This document shows positions 46,320-56,607 of a stretch of DNA of 64,000 bases, piece after piece. The DNA is from Cristatella mucedo (lineage: Eukaryota; Bryozoa; Phylactolaemata; Cristatellidae): the NCBI GenBank assembly GCA_009760855.2, contig WPIO01000055.1:467501-531500 (forward strand), given 5' to 3'. Position 1 is the first letter of the stretch. Each line of letters starts with the position of its first letter. Both the position numbers and the translations under genes were made by a program. The notes below the pieces were generated by a model. That model was not told the origin of the DNA, ran no database searches, and saw only the letters and a program-made list of their open reading frames with translations.

Positions 46320-46475
46320 TAAAACAATGCTATTGTATAACACCCTAAGGAAACTGAATCTCTATCCAGGGGCTTCACAAATGCCATAGGACTCGAGTCC
46401 ACGACCTCGGCAGTCAAAGACAATCAGCTTGACCTCGGTCGAATCCCTGGGCTAAACCAGGCCAGTCAAGTGTGT
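46320..46475 (-). mobile_element. SINE-C, diverged
   Basis: TATTGTATAACACCCTAAGG tail, GGACTCGAGTCCACGACCTC B-box region, head near GGGCTAAACCAGGCC. Confidence 0.75.
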
Positions 46476-46594
46476 CGCCTGCTTCAGGCTACTGTGAGCA
46501 AACTTTGCCGCTAGTCCGTACTCTGTACCAATCCGGCTTCTCCCACTGCAGCATTTATAAATACCATTTATAAAGGCTTAAATGACTAAGGCCT

Positions 46595-46690
46595 CATTTA
46601 CGTTGCTGCGGCTGAAGAGCCTTCGCGGCCATCGGAGGACTCGAACCCACGTGACCGACCTGGGTCGTAAACAGCAAGCACCTTACCCCT
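46595..46690 (-). mobile_element. tRNA-derived SINE fragment
   Basis: Reverse complement has the B box GGGTTCGAGTCC and a SINE-D-like tail piece (GGCCGCGAAGGCTCTTC). Confidence 0.55.
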
Positions 46691-47204
46691 GAGAGCTAAG
46701 AGCGTAGGGCCAAGCACTGCTCCTGTACAGGACAGGATGGCTGCTGCTGTCGACTGTTAACCCCACACGTAGGCAGCTGGTCTGTCCTGCTGCTTGGCTT
46801 TAGCTAGATGATGGGCTAGTGCCATTATTCTGAATCAGGCTCGTGAATTCCTCACGTGCCGTTGTGCACAGCTGCTACCATTGCCGAGCCAGACGCAGGC
46901 AGCAGACGCAGTCAGATGAGTGGCATTGTCTCAATTGAAAGACGTTATCGGGGTCGCACAGCCATCGATTGCACCGACGCGGTGGAAGCTCTTTGCTGCT
47001 GGCTGGCTGGCAACTAATCAAATGGCTCGTGGAACTCGCAGGTCCTAGTGAGCATGCAGGCATCCGGCAGACCGAGCTGCCGAATTGAAGCAACAGGTGC
47101 AAAGCATTCTGTACATTCCCGGTCCGAGGTCCGAGAATTCTGGTCAAAAGTGGAAAAAAGTCACCGGCTACTTTACCCGTGGCTTTTTGTCGCTGCTGAG
47201 CACG
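46691..47204. other. Intergenic stretch without recognised feature
   Basis: Nothing assigned. Confidence 0.45.
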
Positions 47205-47315
47205 CTACCGTTCGATCGTGCTTCCTTTGCAGCAAACCTAAAGTGCCGAGAGGAAGAGATTAGGTTCTCTGAGGGCGCCGTACTAATGTGTTGTCATTAT
47301 CATTACCGCTAGATG
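47205..47315 (+). mobile_element. LINE-B 3' tail
   Basis: TCGATCGTGCTTCCTTTGCA, hairpin AGTGCCGAGAGGAAGAGATT, then ATTATCATTACC. Confidence 0.75.
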
Positions 47316-47654
47316 TGACAGCCACGAGAGATATACCCGCGAGTAGCTGTTTGCCTCAAAACGATGCCCCAGAAGCCGCCTCTCCTGAGAAGCAACGTAA
47401 TGCTGGTAAATGTCTGATGGTAGCCATGACCCTGACAAAGCAGGTACTTCATGTACTGGCTCACGTACAGCACCAGCCAAAGCTTCCTCCAGATTTAGGA
47501 AGGGCCTCACTCCCTATTCATTCTCTGGTTGCCGATTCGAGTCCCGCTAAGCCTCAAGAGCTAGTCTCACTTATTGCTTAGTATTTCTGAGCCCTTGCTA
47601 CTTCAGCGTCACTCGCTAGTTATATGACTGCTTGCTGCTGCGGTTTGCCTGGCA

Positions 47655-47815
47655 ATCCGATGCCACAATGGATCTACATAATGAAATCTCTCTGCTTGTT
47701 TCGCTGGAATCAGCGATTACTACTTTTGATCCCCGAGTACTTCTCGAGCGCTTCTCGTCTCGCCTAGGCGTCACTGGCACTGCACTGCCATCCCGAAAAA
47801 ATCTAAATCTAATAC
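47655..47815 (+). mobile_element. LINE-B RT motif-A fragment
   Basis: ISLLVSLESAITTFDPRVLL followed by ERFSSRLGVTGTAL corresponds to the LLDLSAAFDTIDHDVLLERL region of LINE RTs. Confidence 0.65.
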
Positions 47816-47822
47816 TAGGAGA

Positions 47823-48255
47823 GCTAAACTTGCATTTCAAATCTTCACTCCGATACGTGAAGTAGTAACCGAGTTAGGAAATCTACAAGGCATCAAGGTA
47901 CACTGAAAATGTCATGACACAAGGATGCACCTCAAAAAGCTTCACGCGTGATCTCGATCTACCAAGCTGGTTTGGTCTAGCGGTTAAGGTGCTCGCCCCG
48001 ACCAAGGTCTGACTAAGGTCGTGGGCTCGAGCTCCAAGGCATATGTGAAGCGCCTGAATAGAGATTAAGTTCTCTTGGGGTGCTATATAAATGAATTTTG
48101 TTTATTTATTTACCAAGGCTCAGCAAGTTGGTATCCAAGTCCAATATGATGAAGAGATTGAGAGATTTTTATTTGTAGATATATTGATTCCGGTTTATAT
48201 CCGGGTTTGACATGGTTTGCGACAGTTTTTCTGTTATGTGAAAGTCGTCAGAAAT
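47823..48255 (+). repeat. Repeat E, copy 1, split by SINE-C
   Basis: AACTTGCATTTCAAATCTTC, then CGAGTTAGGAAATCTACAAG, then CTACCAAG, SINE-C, and on to GCTCAGCAAGTTGGTATCCA and CCGGTTTATATCCGGGTTTG. It matches 55375-55690 across the insertion. Confidence 0.8.
47967..48110 (+). mobile_element. SINE-C inserted in repeat E, 7-bp target duplication
   Basis: Full-length: CTGGTTTGGTCTAGCGGTTA head, GGGCTCGAGCTCC B-box region, GTGAAGCGCCTGAATAGAGA tail, ending TTTATTTATT. TACCAAG is duplicated at 47960-47966 and 48111-48117. The uninterrupted repeat E at 55.5 kb has TACCAAGG once at this point. Confidence 0.93.
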
Positions 48256-48562
48256 TCCTATCCCATTTCTAATGCAAATAATATTCGATTGCTGAGCCAA
48301 TCTTGTATTTCCTTGACATTCCTCCTTTAACCGATCGCACATGAGGCATGACGAGCCGGAAATAGTTCATGGCTATTCGATCGCCTGCAATGACACAGGC
48401 TTCTGACTTGTCGTTAGGCACAGATTCCCTGACTGAGTTCATCTCGCTCACATATCAGAGCCAGCTGCGGCGGCTTGCTTATCCCTGCGGCACCTTACTA
48501 TTAGGAAAAATTCTGACGGATACCCAACTGGTTGCCACGGCTCGCTCGCAGAGGTCGTCATT

Positions 48563-48665
48563 GAAATGTATCTTCGTCTGTAACTCTACAAAGGCTATGT
48601 GGGTGTTACGCAAGAGAGTTTTGTACAGCACGTCCTGAGCGGCTTTCGGTACGCATTCGGTAACA
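48563..48665 (-). mobile_element. LINE-A 3'-end fragment
   Basis: GAAATGTATCTTCGTCTGTA to GGCTTTCGGTACGCATTCGG; reverse complement of the LINE-A 3' UTR. Confidence 0.85.
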
Positions 48666-48735
48666 TATATTCGGTATTTTATCTTCGGTATGTTGATATA
48701 TGTTATATTCGGTAACATATATAACATATATTCGG

Positions 48736-49005
48736 TGTCGAGTCGAGACAGAACGTCACAAATCCAGGGACCAGCTTGGCTGCTGTATCCTGGTCTAGGT
48801 GAGCCTTAATTTTTGCCCAACTAGGTAGTTTAAAGTTCGCCGACTTGACTTTAGAGCTGACGCGGTCATCTATAGCAAGGTCACTTTCGAACAGGACACC
48901 CAGATTTGGTCTGGACGCTACAGCAGATTGTATGCTGGCCGAACCCTTAGCAAGCTGGTGCGTCTTATTCAAACACGAGTCGCAGAGAAACTCTACGCTC
49001 AGGCA
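48736..49005 (-). mobile_element. LINE-B RT fragment
   Basis: Reverse complement reads SRPNLGVLFESDLAIDDRVS and KIKAHLDQDTAAKLVPGFVT, with clear homology to the 22-kb copy. Preceded by an ATATTCGGTA mini-repeat (48660-48735). Confidence 0.8.
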
Positions 49006-49217
49006 GGGAACTGCGTTGCGTTCACGAGGCACTAACGCGGCAACAGGTGAATGCATTTCTTGGGGCTATCGTTGAAGATGGCGTAACGATTCATTAAGAG
49101 ATGCCGACGAGTCCCGCGGAACAATCATTCTCAGCGTTCAACGCCAAATGTCGGCTACTGCAGCTGCATACGGATGCAAAACTTGCTGAGCGTTACTCGC
49201 TCCCTGAATTCCTTAAG

Positions 49218-49218
49218 G

Positions 49219-49263
<45 letters not shown>

Positions 49264-49314
49264 AATTCCTATATACATAATATAATTTATATAATATATA
49301 TATACATATAATTT

Positions 49315-49351
<37 letters not shown>

Positions 49352-49383
49352 CGAAATATATATATATATATATATATATTCCT
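49218..49383. repeat. (AT)n microsatellite with palindromic arms
   Basis: TATATA runs broken by AGGAATTCCTATATAC and TTTCCTATAT; flanking GAATTCCT and AGGAATTC motifs give a self-complementary array. Confidence 0.95.
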
Positions 49384-50416
49384 AATAGGAATTCGCGACG
49401 CGACAACAATCCTTCTCGCTCCCTGAATTCCTTTTTTGCTATTTTGCGGCGCGACAACAATCCTGCCGAGAGTCTCGAAAGTAAATAGACTTCGCCGAGT
49501 GTGCTCTCGCTGCTCGCCCGTCGACATTCGACGCTTAATTCCTTCTTAATCGGCGCAGCGGGTGCGCGGCGTCGCTGGCGGTCGGCCATAAGGGCGACTG
49601 CGATTAGACGGCGCCCGAACGCTAAACCGGAAAACGCTGATCCGCCAAAATCTGCGTTCATCCGAAAACTGATCAGTGCGCTAAAAAAAAATAGGTCGCT
49701 CGGCTCACCGGCCGATCAACCTCAGCTGCCATTTGGACCTGACCCAAAGCCCGCGACGTAGAGGAGGGCGAAGTACCCTCGAGTTCGGGTAGTATAACGA
49801 GGACCTGCGAATTGACGAGCGATGCGTACGATGCAGGCAGCGGCTGTGTTGTCGCACGCGTCGCGTCGGCGTGCATAAGGGTGCTGAGTAGCAAAAAGGC
49901 ATTGGTCGGTAGCTCCAGCGCAGGAGGGATTAGAGAGGATAGGATAACGTCTGAACAGGCCGGCGGACGGGCAGGAATTGCGGAGCGCATGACAGCGAGG
50001 TCACATGACCCGCGCGTCAGTCTGCTGGGCTGCAGACAGCTGCGGCGGCGGCCGACGTTTGTGGGAGTCCGAAAATCAGCGACTCAGTCGACGAGTCGCT
50101 GCCACAGACGCTGACAAAGCCACCGGGGTCGTCAAATGCCGCACCGGGTACCAACGACCGCCAAAGTAGGCCGGGCACCGCTAGCATCCGTCGACCGGTA
50201 GCAGAGCCGATCGAGTTGCAGCGATGCACTCCAGCCGACCCTTTCGATGTCGCAACTCGCGACCAAACTCGGTGCCAAAATTCGCAAAGCTCCGGTGCCG
50301 GGAATAGAGTCGCCGGACTGTACCTCAAGCCCAGATCGGTTAACCGATAGGAAGAGCGATCGAGTGCGGCGGCGGAGTCCTATTGGTCCTGCCACCACCG
50401 CACCGCGCTGGGAACG
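49384..50416. other. GC-moderate stretch without recognised feature
   Basis: CpG-rich, with small open frames on both strands; none has a recognisable domain. Confidence 0.4.
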
Positions 50417-51210
50417 CAGTCAGGCCCCGACTTACGGCGGTTCGACTTACGAAATTTCAGAGACACGAACTCGGCCACGATCACGCAAAATAAATCGAAG
50501 AAAATTAAAATTTATCCAAGAAAACTTTCGAAATCCGCGCGCGTGATCAGTTGATTTGACAAAGCCGCTGACAGTAGGGAGCAAACGATGTCTGCTAGCC
50601 ATGCAAAGTGAGTACTAAGAGCCCCCATCTCTTGCTTGCGTGACTTGCTAGAGGAAAGACGCGTTCAGAGTAAGCTGAGACATTCTCCTCTATCGCTCGT
50701 GGAATGCAGTTGCTAGAAAAAATGACTGCAACTGTAAACGACACTAAAGGTAAAAGGCAAGTTTATGAACCTCTTGCCTGCTACCGCGAAAGCATGCATC
50801 CAGAAAGGAAAAAGCAAACGAAGCAGTCAAAGCTCAATTCTTATTTCATCAAATTATAAAAGAGCGAACCCCAACCATCCACCAGCAAAGCAGCTGATTC
50901 ACCTCAGCCACCTATCGGTCGCGAGGGTTTAGAGGAAGAGGGAGTTAATAATCCTCCAGCTCCTATAGTATAGAGCTTCTGTATGCCCGAAAATCCTCCA
51001 CATTACGGTACGTAAACATAATTTCATTTACTTTTTCTTATTAATTTCATATTTTTTTATTTTAAAAAACAAATTCAATTCGCTTACCTCTCCCCGTCTT
51101 CGTCGGAGCGTATCGTCGTATAGCGTATCCTATACCATTCTCGACTTACGAAGGATCGACTTACGACAGGTTTTCCTGTCTGTTTCTAATTCGTCTGTCG
51201 GGCGCTGACC
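50417..51210 (+). mobile_element. pogo/Tigger-like DNA transposon, internally deleted
   Basis: The left end is CAGTCAGGCCCCGACTTACG with a second CGACTTACG unit. The right end holds two subterminal CGACTTACG units (51145-51170) and a decayed terminal repeat CGTCTGTCGGGCGCTGAC, roughly the inverse of the left end. Inside, about 50815-50975 encodes QSKLNSYFIKL and SEPQPSTSKAADSPQPP, resembling the linker or C-terminal part of Tigger transposases. The DDE catalytic domain is absent. The expected TA target duplication is not evident. Confidence 0.65.
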
Positions 51211-51359
51211 GTACTTCTCAGCGCACACAAGCGACCGACCGCCGCCCCGCGAAGGCGGCTCTTGAGCGCCGCCCGCGCTAGTCGGCGATACGGCGGCAGG
51301 ACGGTCCGCGACTGGTAGAAAGCACATGCGTCCCACTTTTTAATGACGTGGCCTTTCGC

Positions 51360-51414
51360 TTGCTCTCTCGCGCGCGAGCGGACATTTGATGTCCGCTCGC
51401 GCGCGAGACAGCAA
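51360..51414. other. 55-bp palindrome: 26-bp arms, 3-bp spacer
   Basis: The inner 20 bp of each arm are perfectly complementary (TCTCGCGCGCGAGCGGACAT, spacer TTG, and its inverse). Outer 6 bp pair except for one mismatch. It can extrude as a cruciform or, if transcribed, form a stable hairpin. Confidence 0.93.
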
Positions 51415-51884
51415 AGGCGTGCGACGAGCCCTTCCAGCCGGAAGCATTCGCAGCACTCCGCGCATTCCCAAGGCGACGGCGGCGCTCTCGAATGATCTCG
51501 ACTGGAAAACGGCGAATTTCCAAACTGATGTACGAAAAAACCGCCCCAGCAGTGACCATCACGTCGCCGCCGCAAAAGTGAAACTCGTCATCGCTCGCTG
51601 CCGCACTGTCAGCAGGTCCGTCGGTACGAACGGAAAGGCTATCCGGTCATGTGCTTCTTCTGTAGGGGCTCGCGTGCGGCGCGCTAGATGAAGGTGAACG
51701 ATGCGGCACCGCAAGCGATTTGCGGTGCCGACGGCGGCGGCGGCGGCGGCGGCGGCGGCTGTACTGTACGCTTCGCAGGCTAACGCGAAGCGAGCGAGCG
51801 CACATACAGACGAAGCGGTAGCGGCCGTAGAAGCAGGGCAGAAGTAGATGAGACAGTACGACAAAGGGAAGAGAGGCAGGAAGG

Positions 51885-52170
51885 GAGGTCAGGCGACCGC
51901 AGCTGACCCGTTGCAATTAAATCCAGCTCAGCCAGCCGATACTGTCCACCTGCAGCGCCCTAATGAGGCGGTCCTCAGCGCGTCCCCTGGCCGGGCGGAG
52001 TGACGTGAGTCCGGCTGGGGCTGAACAGCATGGAGGGCGTGGCCACGCCCACACTGCCTCCGGTGGGAGCGGTCCACTCGACCGCCGGCGAACCCGCTAG
52101 CCACATACCGGCGAGTCGCGTGAGTTCCATACGCTACTTGGTAATAGTATAAGTTACTATTACGATCCCA
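51885..52170 (-). repeat. Repeat G2, copy 2 (inverted)
   Basis: Reverse complement contains TGTGGGCGTGGCCACGCCC, ACGTCACTCCGCCCGGCCA and CTGGATTTAATTGCAACGGG, matching 25830-26040. Confidence 0.85.
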
Positions 52171-52189
52171 CAATTAATCAACTATCGGT

Positions 52190-52260
52190 GTACGCAGCGC
52201 CCTCGGAGAACTAAATCTGCTTCTTGGCACTCTACACTTGCTGCGAAGGAAGTGCGCCGG
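52190..52260 (-). mobile_element. LINE-B-related 3' tail, short
   Basis: GCGCCCTCGGAGAACTAAAT and CTTGGCACTCTACACTTGC. Confidence 0.65.
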
Positions 52261-52370
52261 TCAGCGATAACGTGCATAGCGCCAGTGGGTGTGAGCATCC
52301 AAAGGACAATTCGCACTCGAGATTAAGTTGCTCGCTCTTCACGAACCAGGTCTTAAGTGCGAGGGCTGAA

Positions 52371-52470
52371 GCAGACGATCCTTGATCGTCTGCTACAAGC
52401 AGGGCGATAGCGGCCAAGGCTCTTCCGTCGCGATGTAAAAAAATGATACTGCTGAATCAGCAAATCTTAC
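52371..52470 (+). mobile_element. SINE-D 3' part with a hairpin
   Basis: GGGCGATAGCGGCCAAGGCT and TCTTCCGTCGCGATG match the SINE-D tail. GCAGACGATC, CTT, GATCGTCTGC (52371-52393) forms a perfect 10-bp hairpin at its start. Confidence 0.75.
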
Positions 52471-52489
52471 TTTATTATATATGAACCTA

Positions 52490-52830
52490 TCATGCGCTGG
52501 GTGGGAATGGTGCGTTTCTATATTCTGTTTTTAACTGTTGTCAATACGGCGGACGTCGGGACGTCAGTCAGGAGTGAAATCCAGGATTTGGGATCGTGCG
52601 AACTAAAGGCACGGTCTCCAGAGGATTTGAGGTCGACTCGAGGCACGGCTATATACTTGAGTCAGAAAAGCGGGTGGTATGATGCCTAGTCTGAGTGGAA
52701 AGTTGTTTCAGAACGCAAAAGCTCTCCGCTCGCTCATAGCTGGAAACGCGGAGGTCTTGCGAGACCCTAACCTGCTGGCTGGGAGCCGCGGGCGCTCAAC
52801 CGCGAGAGACGTCCAGCTTGTCTGTCGTGC
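52490..52830 (-). mobile_element. LINE-B relative, RT end
   Basis: AACTAAAGGCACGGTCTCCA and GAGGATTTGAGGTCGACTCG match LINE-B in reverse complement. Diverged beyond 52700. Confidence 0.7.
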
Positions 52831-54250
52831 CTCGCACCCCTGCAGTACGTACCGACCCACAAGCAAGCCAGTTCATAAAAGTTTGCAAACTGAAAGTTTC
52901 GTATTGAGAAGCTTCCGAACTTTCCTGTACAATTCGCGCCCTGCAGTCGTCGCGTCGTCTGGCGCAGTTCGCGCTCGCGGCCGATCTCTATAGTAACTGT
53001 ACCAATGAGCTGAGCGTCCGCTGAGCGTGGCAACGACGGCGAAAGAGCCGTCCAGGGATCGCTATTGCGCTTTCCGGAAGTCTTTTGGTAGTAAGAAGCC
53101 CCCGAGTGGCGCAGCAATCGGTCTTAGCACGCGAGTAGTAGCCTCTGCGAAGAAGCGACGGCGAGTCCGCCGAGCTCTGCTCTATTTGTAGGCAACGAGA
53201 AAATTTGCTCGGGCAAGTCTACCGAGCTTGAAGAAAAGGAAGGATGTTGCTATGCGTTGCCTCTATTTAATGAGCCTTCGCAGCAGCAAGATGGCGGCCA
53301 AAGATGGCGGCGGCTCGTCGCCCGTCGCACTGCCGCACCTCTTTCAGACGTGGGAGCAAACTAAGGGGCGCGCTGCTCTAGTTTAACGCAAGCGTGCGGC
53401 GGTTCGGCCACTAGCGGCGGCGGCGAGCGTCTTCGGAAGCGTCGCCGGAACTGAGTAGGTTTTGCAGCAAATGTAAAGCGCCTAGAAAGAGATTAAGTTC
53501 TCTGAGGGCGCTTTATCAAGTGCAATATTATTATTATTATTATTATATAGGTAGAGAGAGTTTCGCCGGCTTCGCCGACTACTCAGTCGAGCTCCGCGCC
53601 ACGCCCGGCGAATGGACGCGCGGCGAAGATGCGGTGCGGCGAGTAGCCAGCGCATTCTCTTTTTACGAGAGTCGGGGTGATTATTGATTAATGGCGGCGA
53701 GACCACATAGCTTGCGAGATCGTATAAATCAATTGAAATGCAGCGAGCGCTCTTGTTTCGCGTCGATCGTTCGCACGAGTTTAACGTCGGCTTCGCGAAG
53801 CGCTTGTGGAGGCGACGACGGATGGGCAGCGAGCGTCGGGTCGCGAAGCGCGCGGCGCTCGCGTGATATTCCGTCCGCTGTAGCGCACGCGCACCTCTGG
53901 GCGCGACGCGACGAAGTTTATAGCCGTCAAGCCGTCGACGCGCTACGCGAGCCCGACGCTCGCGCTGACGGCACATGCTCAGTTACTTCGGGCTCAGCAC
54001 GCTGCTGTCCCCCTTTTTGCTCGGAGCAAGCGGAACGCTCAAAGCGGCGGGACAGCGAGCGAAGTCGTTTCAATAGTCGAGATTGCTTCAAATCGCGACA
54101 GACGATCGGCTCAAATTTCCCTTCCACGCATCCACATCAACGAAACGCTTGCATGTATGTACAGGCGCGATCGCGCGGACTGCGAGCGGTGGAATGCACT
54201 TCACGATGGAAGCTCATTTCTCAGGCCCGTCGTGCCAGAATGAATTGACG
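52831..54250. promoter_or_regulatory. CpG-rich zone with a TISU-type start motif
   Basis: GC-rich region. CAAGATGGCGGC at 53287-53298 fits the TISU element consensus SAASATGGCGGC, which in animals marks starts of genes with very short 5' UTRs. A second AAGATGGCGGC follows at 53301-53311. The ATG at 53291 opens a 31-codon frame beginning MAAKDGGGSSPVALPHLFQT, which would need splicing to make a normal protein. No downstream exon recognised. Confidence 0.35.
53455..53548 (+). mobile_element. Minimal LINE-B 3' tail
   Basis: About 90 bp: GCAGCAAATGTAAAGCGCCT, hairpin, then (ATT)n; extremely 5'-truncated, near identical to the consensus, so recent. Confidence 0.9.
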
Positions 54251-54528
54251 CCCTGGCTCTTAACTCAGAGGCACGGCACTTGCCATTAACGACTCGCGAC
54301 TTGGATTTCTAGTCGTAGCAGCAGGCAACACTTTATTTTCAACTGCAAGTTCGGAGTTAGATCTCCTCTACCTGCTGTGCAAACGAGACTTCTGAATCAG
54401 CCGACCTTCATTTATACCTAACATATTAGACAAACCTGCGAAATACGAAAGGCCGTGCGTATGAAAATCAGCAGAGGACGTCAGTTTCAAAACGCCAATA
54501 GTTGATTCGTTTCGGTTTATTATATAGT

Positions 54529-54934
54529 TATACCTCGTACAAACCCCAAATCCTCTGGAGACCGTGCATTTAGTTCGTATGCTCCCAAAGCCTGAAACTC
54601 CCTCCCGACCTGCGTCAGAACATCCCCTGACCTGACCACATTTAAAAAGAACTTAAAAACACACTTATTTAGGACAGTGGGTCCCTGCGATTCGTCCTTG
54701 ATCTGCTTATGCGTGCTGACACTGTGCATGCTGCCACTAAGCACATTTGCATGCTGACGCTGTGCATGTCACCCCTAACCATGTTATTCATTTTGTTTGT
54801 TTATCAAGCATGATATTACTCACCATTCAATTGCATTTCCCTTTGCAGCAAATGTAAAGCGCCTAGAAAGAGATTGAGTTCTCTGCGGGCGCTTTATCAA
54901 GTGCATTATTATTATTATTATTATTATTATTATA
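54529..54934 (+). mobile_element. LINE-B, recent 5'-truncated copy
   Basis: Same truncation region as the 13.7-kb copy (CCTCGTACAAACCCCAAATC), complete 3' UTR, hairpin and a long ATT tail. TATAGT occurs on both sides (54523-54528 and 54931-54936), a likely target duplication although it overlaps the tail. Confidence 0.9.
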
Positions 54935-55374
54935 GTGCAAGCTGCACTGCGTGCTAGAATGCACTATTAATTACAGTTTTGCAATGGCAAGGCATTTTAA
55001 AAGCGCCCTATAAGTACCAACTCACTTTCCTGGCACTTTATATGAGCTGGAGTGTATCAGCCTAGGACGCATATGGAAAGGTGAACAATATCATCATAAA
55101 AAGAAGTTTACAAGTCGTAGAGAATTGCCCTACCCAGCCGCCTGCCGAATGCGTTAGCCACCCCACACGCGCCAATTGCTCACATCAAAAACGCCGTGCC
55201 ATGAAAAAGTCTTGAAGCCGATGAAGAACAGAGCAGGCAGGTGGAATGAGAAAATCACAACGAAGTGAAGGAAGTCCGCGAAAGCAGAAAGTAAAGCTCC
55301 AGGACGCCAGGATGACATGCAGAGCCAAACTTATCCAACCGAAATCGGAAATAATCTATCCTCGTTTGTGCAAG
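54935..55374. other. Intergenic stretch without recognised feature
   Basis: A diverged LINE-B-like tail (AAGCGCCCTATAAGTACCAA) near 54998 is possible. Confidence 0.4.
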
Positions 55375-55690
55375 CATAGCTGAACTTGCATTTCAAATTT
55401 CGCTACTCTGAAACGTGAAGCATTAGCCGAGTTAGGGAATGTACAAGGCATACAGCAATACTGAAAAAATGAAGCTGCGTGAAAGTCACGTCGATGCAAC
55501 TCTACAAGCTTTGCAAATGTACCTCTATCTACCAAGGCTAAGTAAGTTGGGATACAAGTCGTATACGATGAAGAGATCGCTAGATTTTGTATTTGCAGAT
55601 ATGCAGATATTCCGGTTTGTATCCGGGTTAGACGTGGTTTATATCCGTGGTTTGCGCATTCAGTTTTTTTTCTTGTGAAAGTCGCTTCTG
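55375..55690 (+). repeat. Repeat E, copy 2, uninterrupted
   Basis: AACTTGCATTTCAAATTTCG, CGAGTTAGGGAATGTACAAG, TCTACCAAGGCTAAGTAAGT and CCGGTTTGTATCCGGGTTAG. A 113-codon minus-strand frame covers it but has no recognisable domain. Family identity unknown. Confidence 0.8.
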
Positions 55691-55774
55691 ATCCCACTGT
55701 TCAAAACATGTTTATAAAATGTGTTACCGCACCCGTTTTAGCTTTCTCGCACGCTCAAGTCGTCTAAGGACTAT

Positions 55775-56142
55775 AAATTAGCCGCTCCATCGCTACGCTT
55801 ATAGACCGTTGGCGACAGAAGCTTTTGCTCTGCAGACCCTGGACTGTGGAACTCGTTGTTCCGCAACTCTTACGCAACGATATCTATTCTCCTGCTTCCG
55901 ACCGTGGCGTATCCTTCTCACAAGTCCTAAGTTGCTACTGCCGTGCAACTCACTGTCTTGACTGCCTTCCTGACTCAGCTATGTTTCTGACCTACTGTCT
56001 GTGGCGTGAGTCTTTTATTGACCGCATGCGCCCACAAAGCCGCTTAAGCTTTGTGTGCGCTATTTAAAGCTCTCCTGCACAGCGCCTACTTAGTTAGGCT
56101 TTATGCATTGTGAAGTTGCAGACGGAGATACACATTCGATCC
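55775..56142 (+). mobile_element. LINE-A 3' part
   Basis: CCGTTGGCGACAGAAGCTTT through CCTGACTCAGCTATG to GTTGCAGACGGAGATACACA; diverged with frame breaks. Confidence 0.85.
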
Positions 56143-56607
56143 CATCCTCCAATGCTCCAGTGCCCCGTCCAACCCGAGACAGATTTAACTGGTAATGATT
56201 GGCAGAAGACGCTATTCGCCCAGAGCACAAGCTTCGCTGAAGGCCTCGTTAAACCCCTCCGAGGAAGTGCTGTCTCCATTAATTTGTTCTACACTCGGAA
56301 CTTGAAAGTTTTGCCGGCATTAGGCAGTAATCTAAAGTGGCGAACGTTCGCGGTCGTCGAATCGCCCGCGTGACGTCACCGCCGCGTCGTCGTCGTTCAA
56401 TTGGGACTCGCTCCCAGCTAGCTACTTCAATGCTACGTCAACCCGCTCGAGTCGCAACTAGCTTCTCTGTTCGGCCGATTGGTACATCCGTCTTTACCTG
56501 AAAATGGCTGAGATCTCGCAATGGCAGATCGCGCATGCGCGGGCTGCCGAGAACAATGTCGAAATGGCGACACGCCTCCTACACGCGTAGACGATAGATA
56601 CGCACTC
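56143..56607. other. Intergenic stretch without recognised feature
   Basis: Nothing assigned. Confidence 0.4.
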
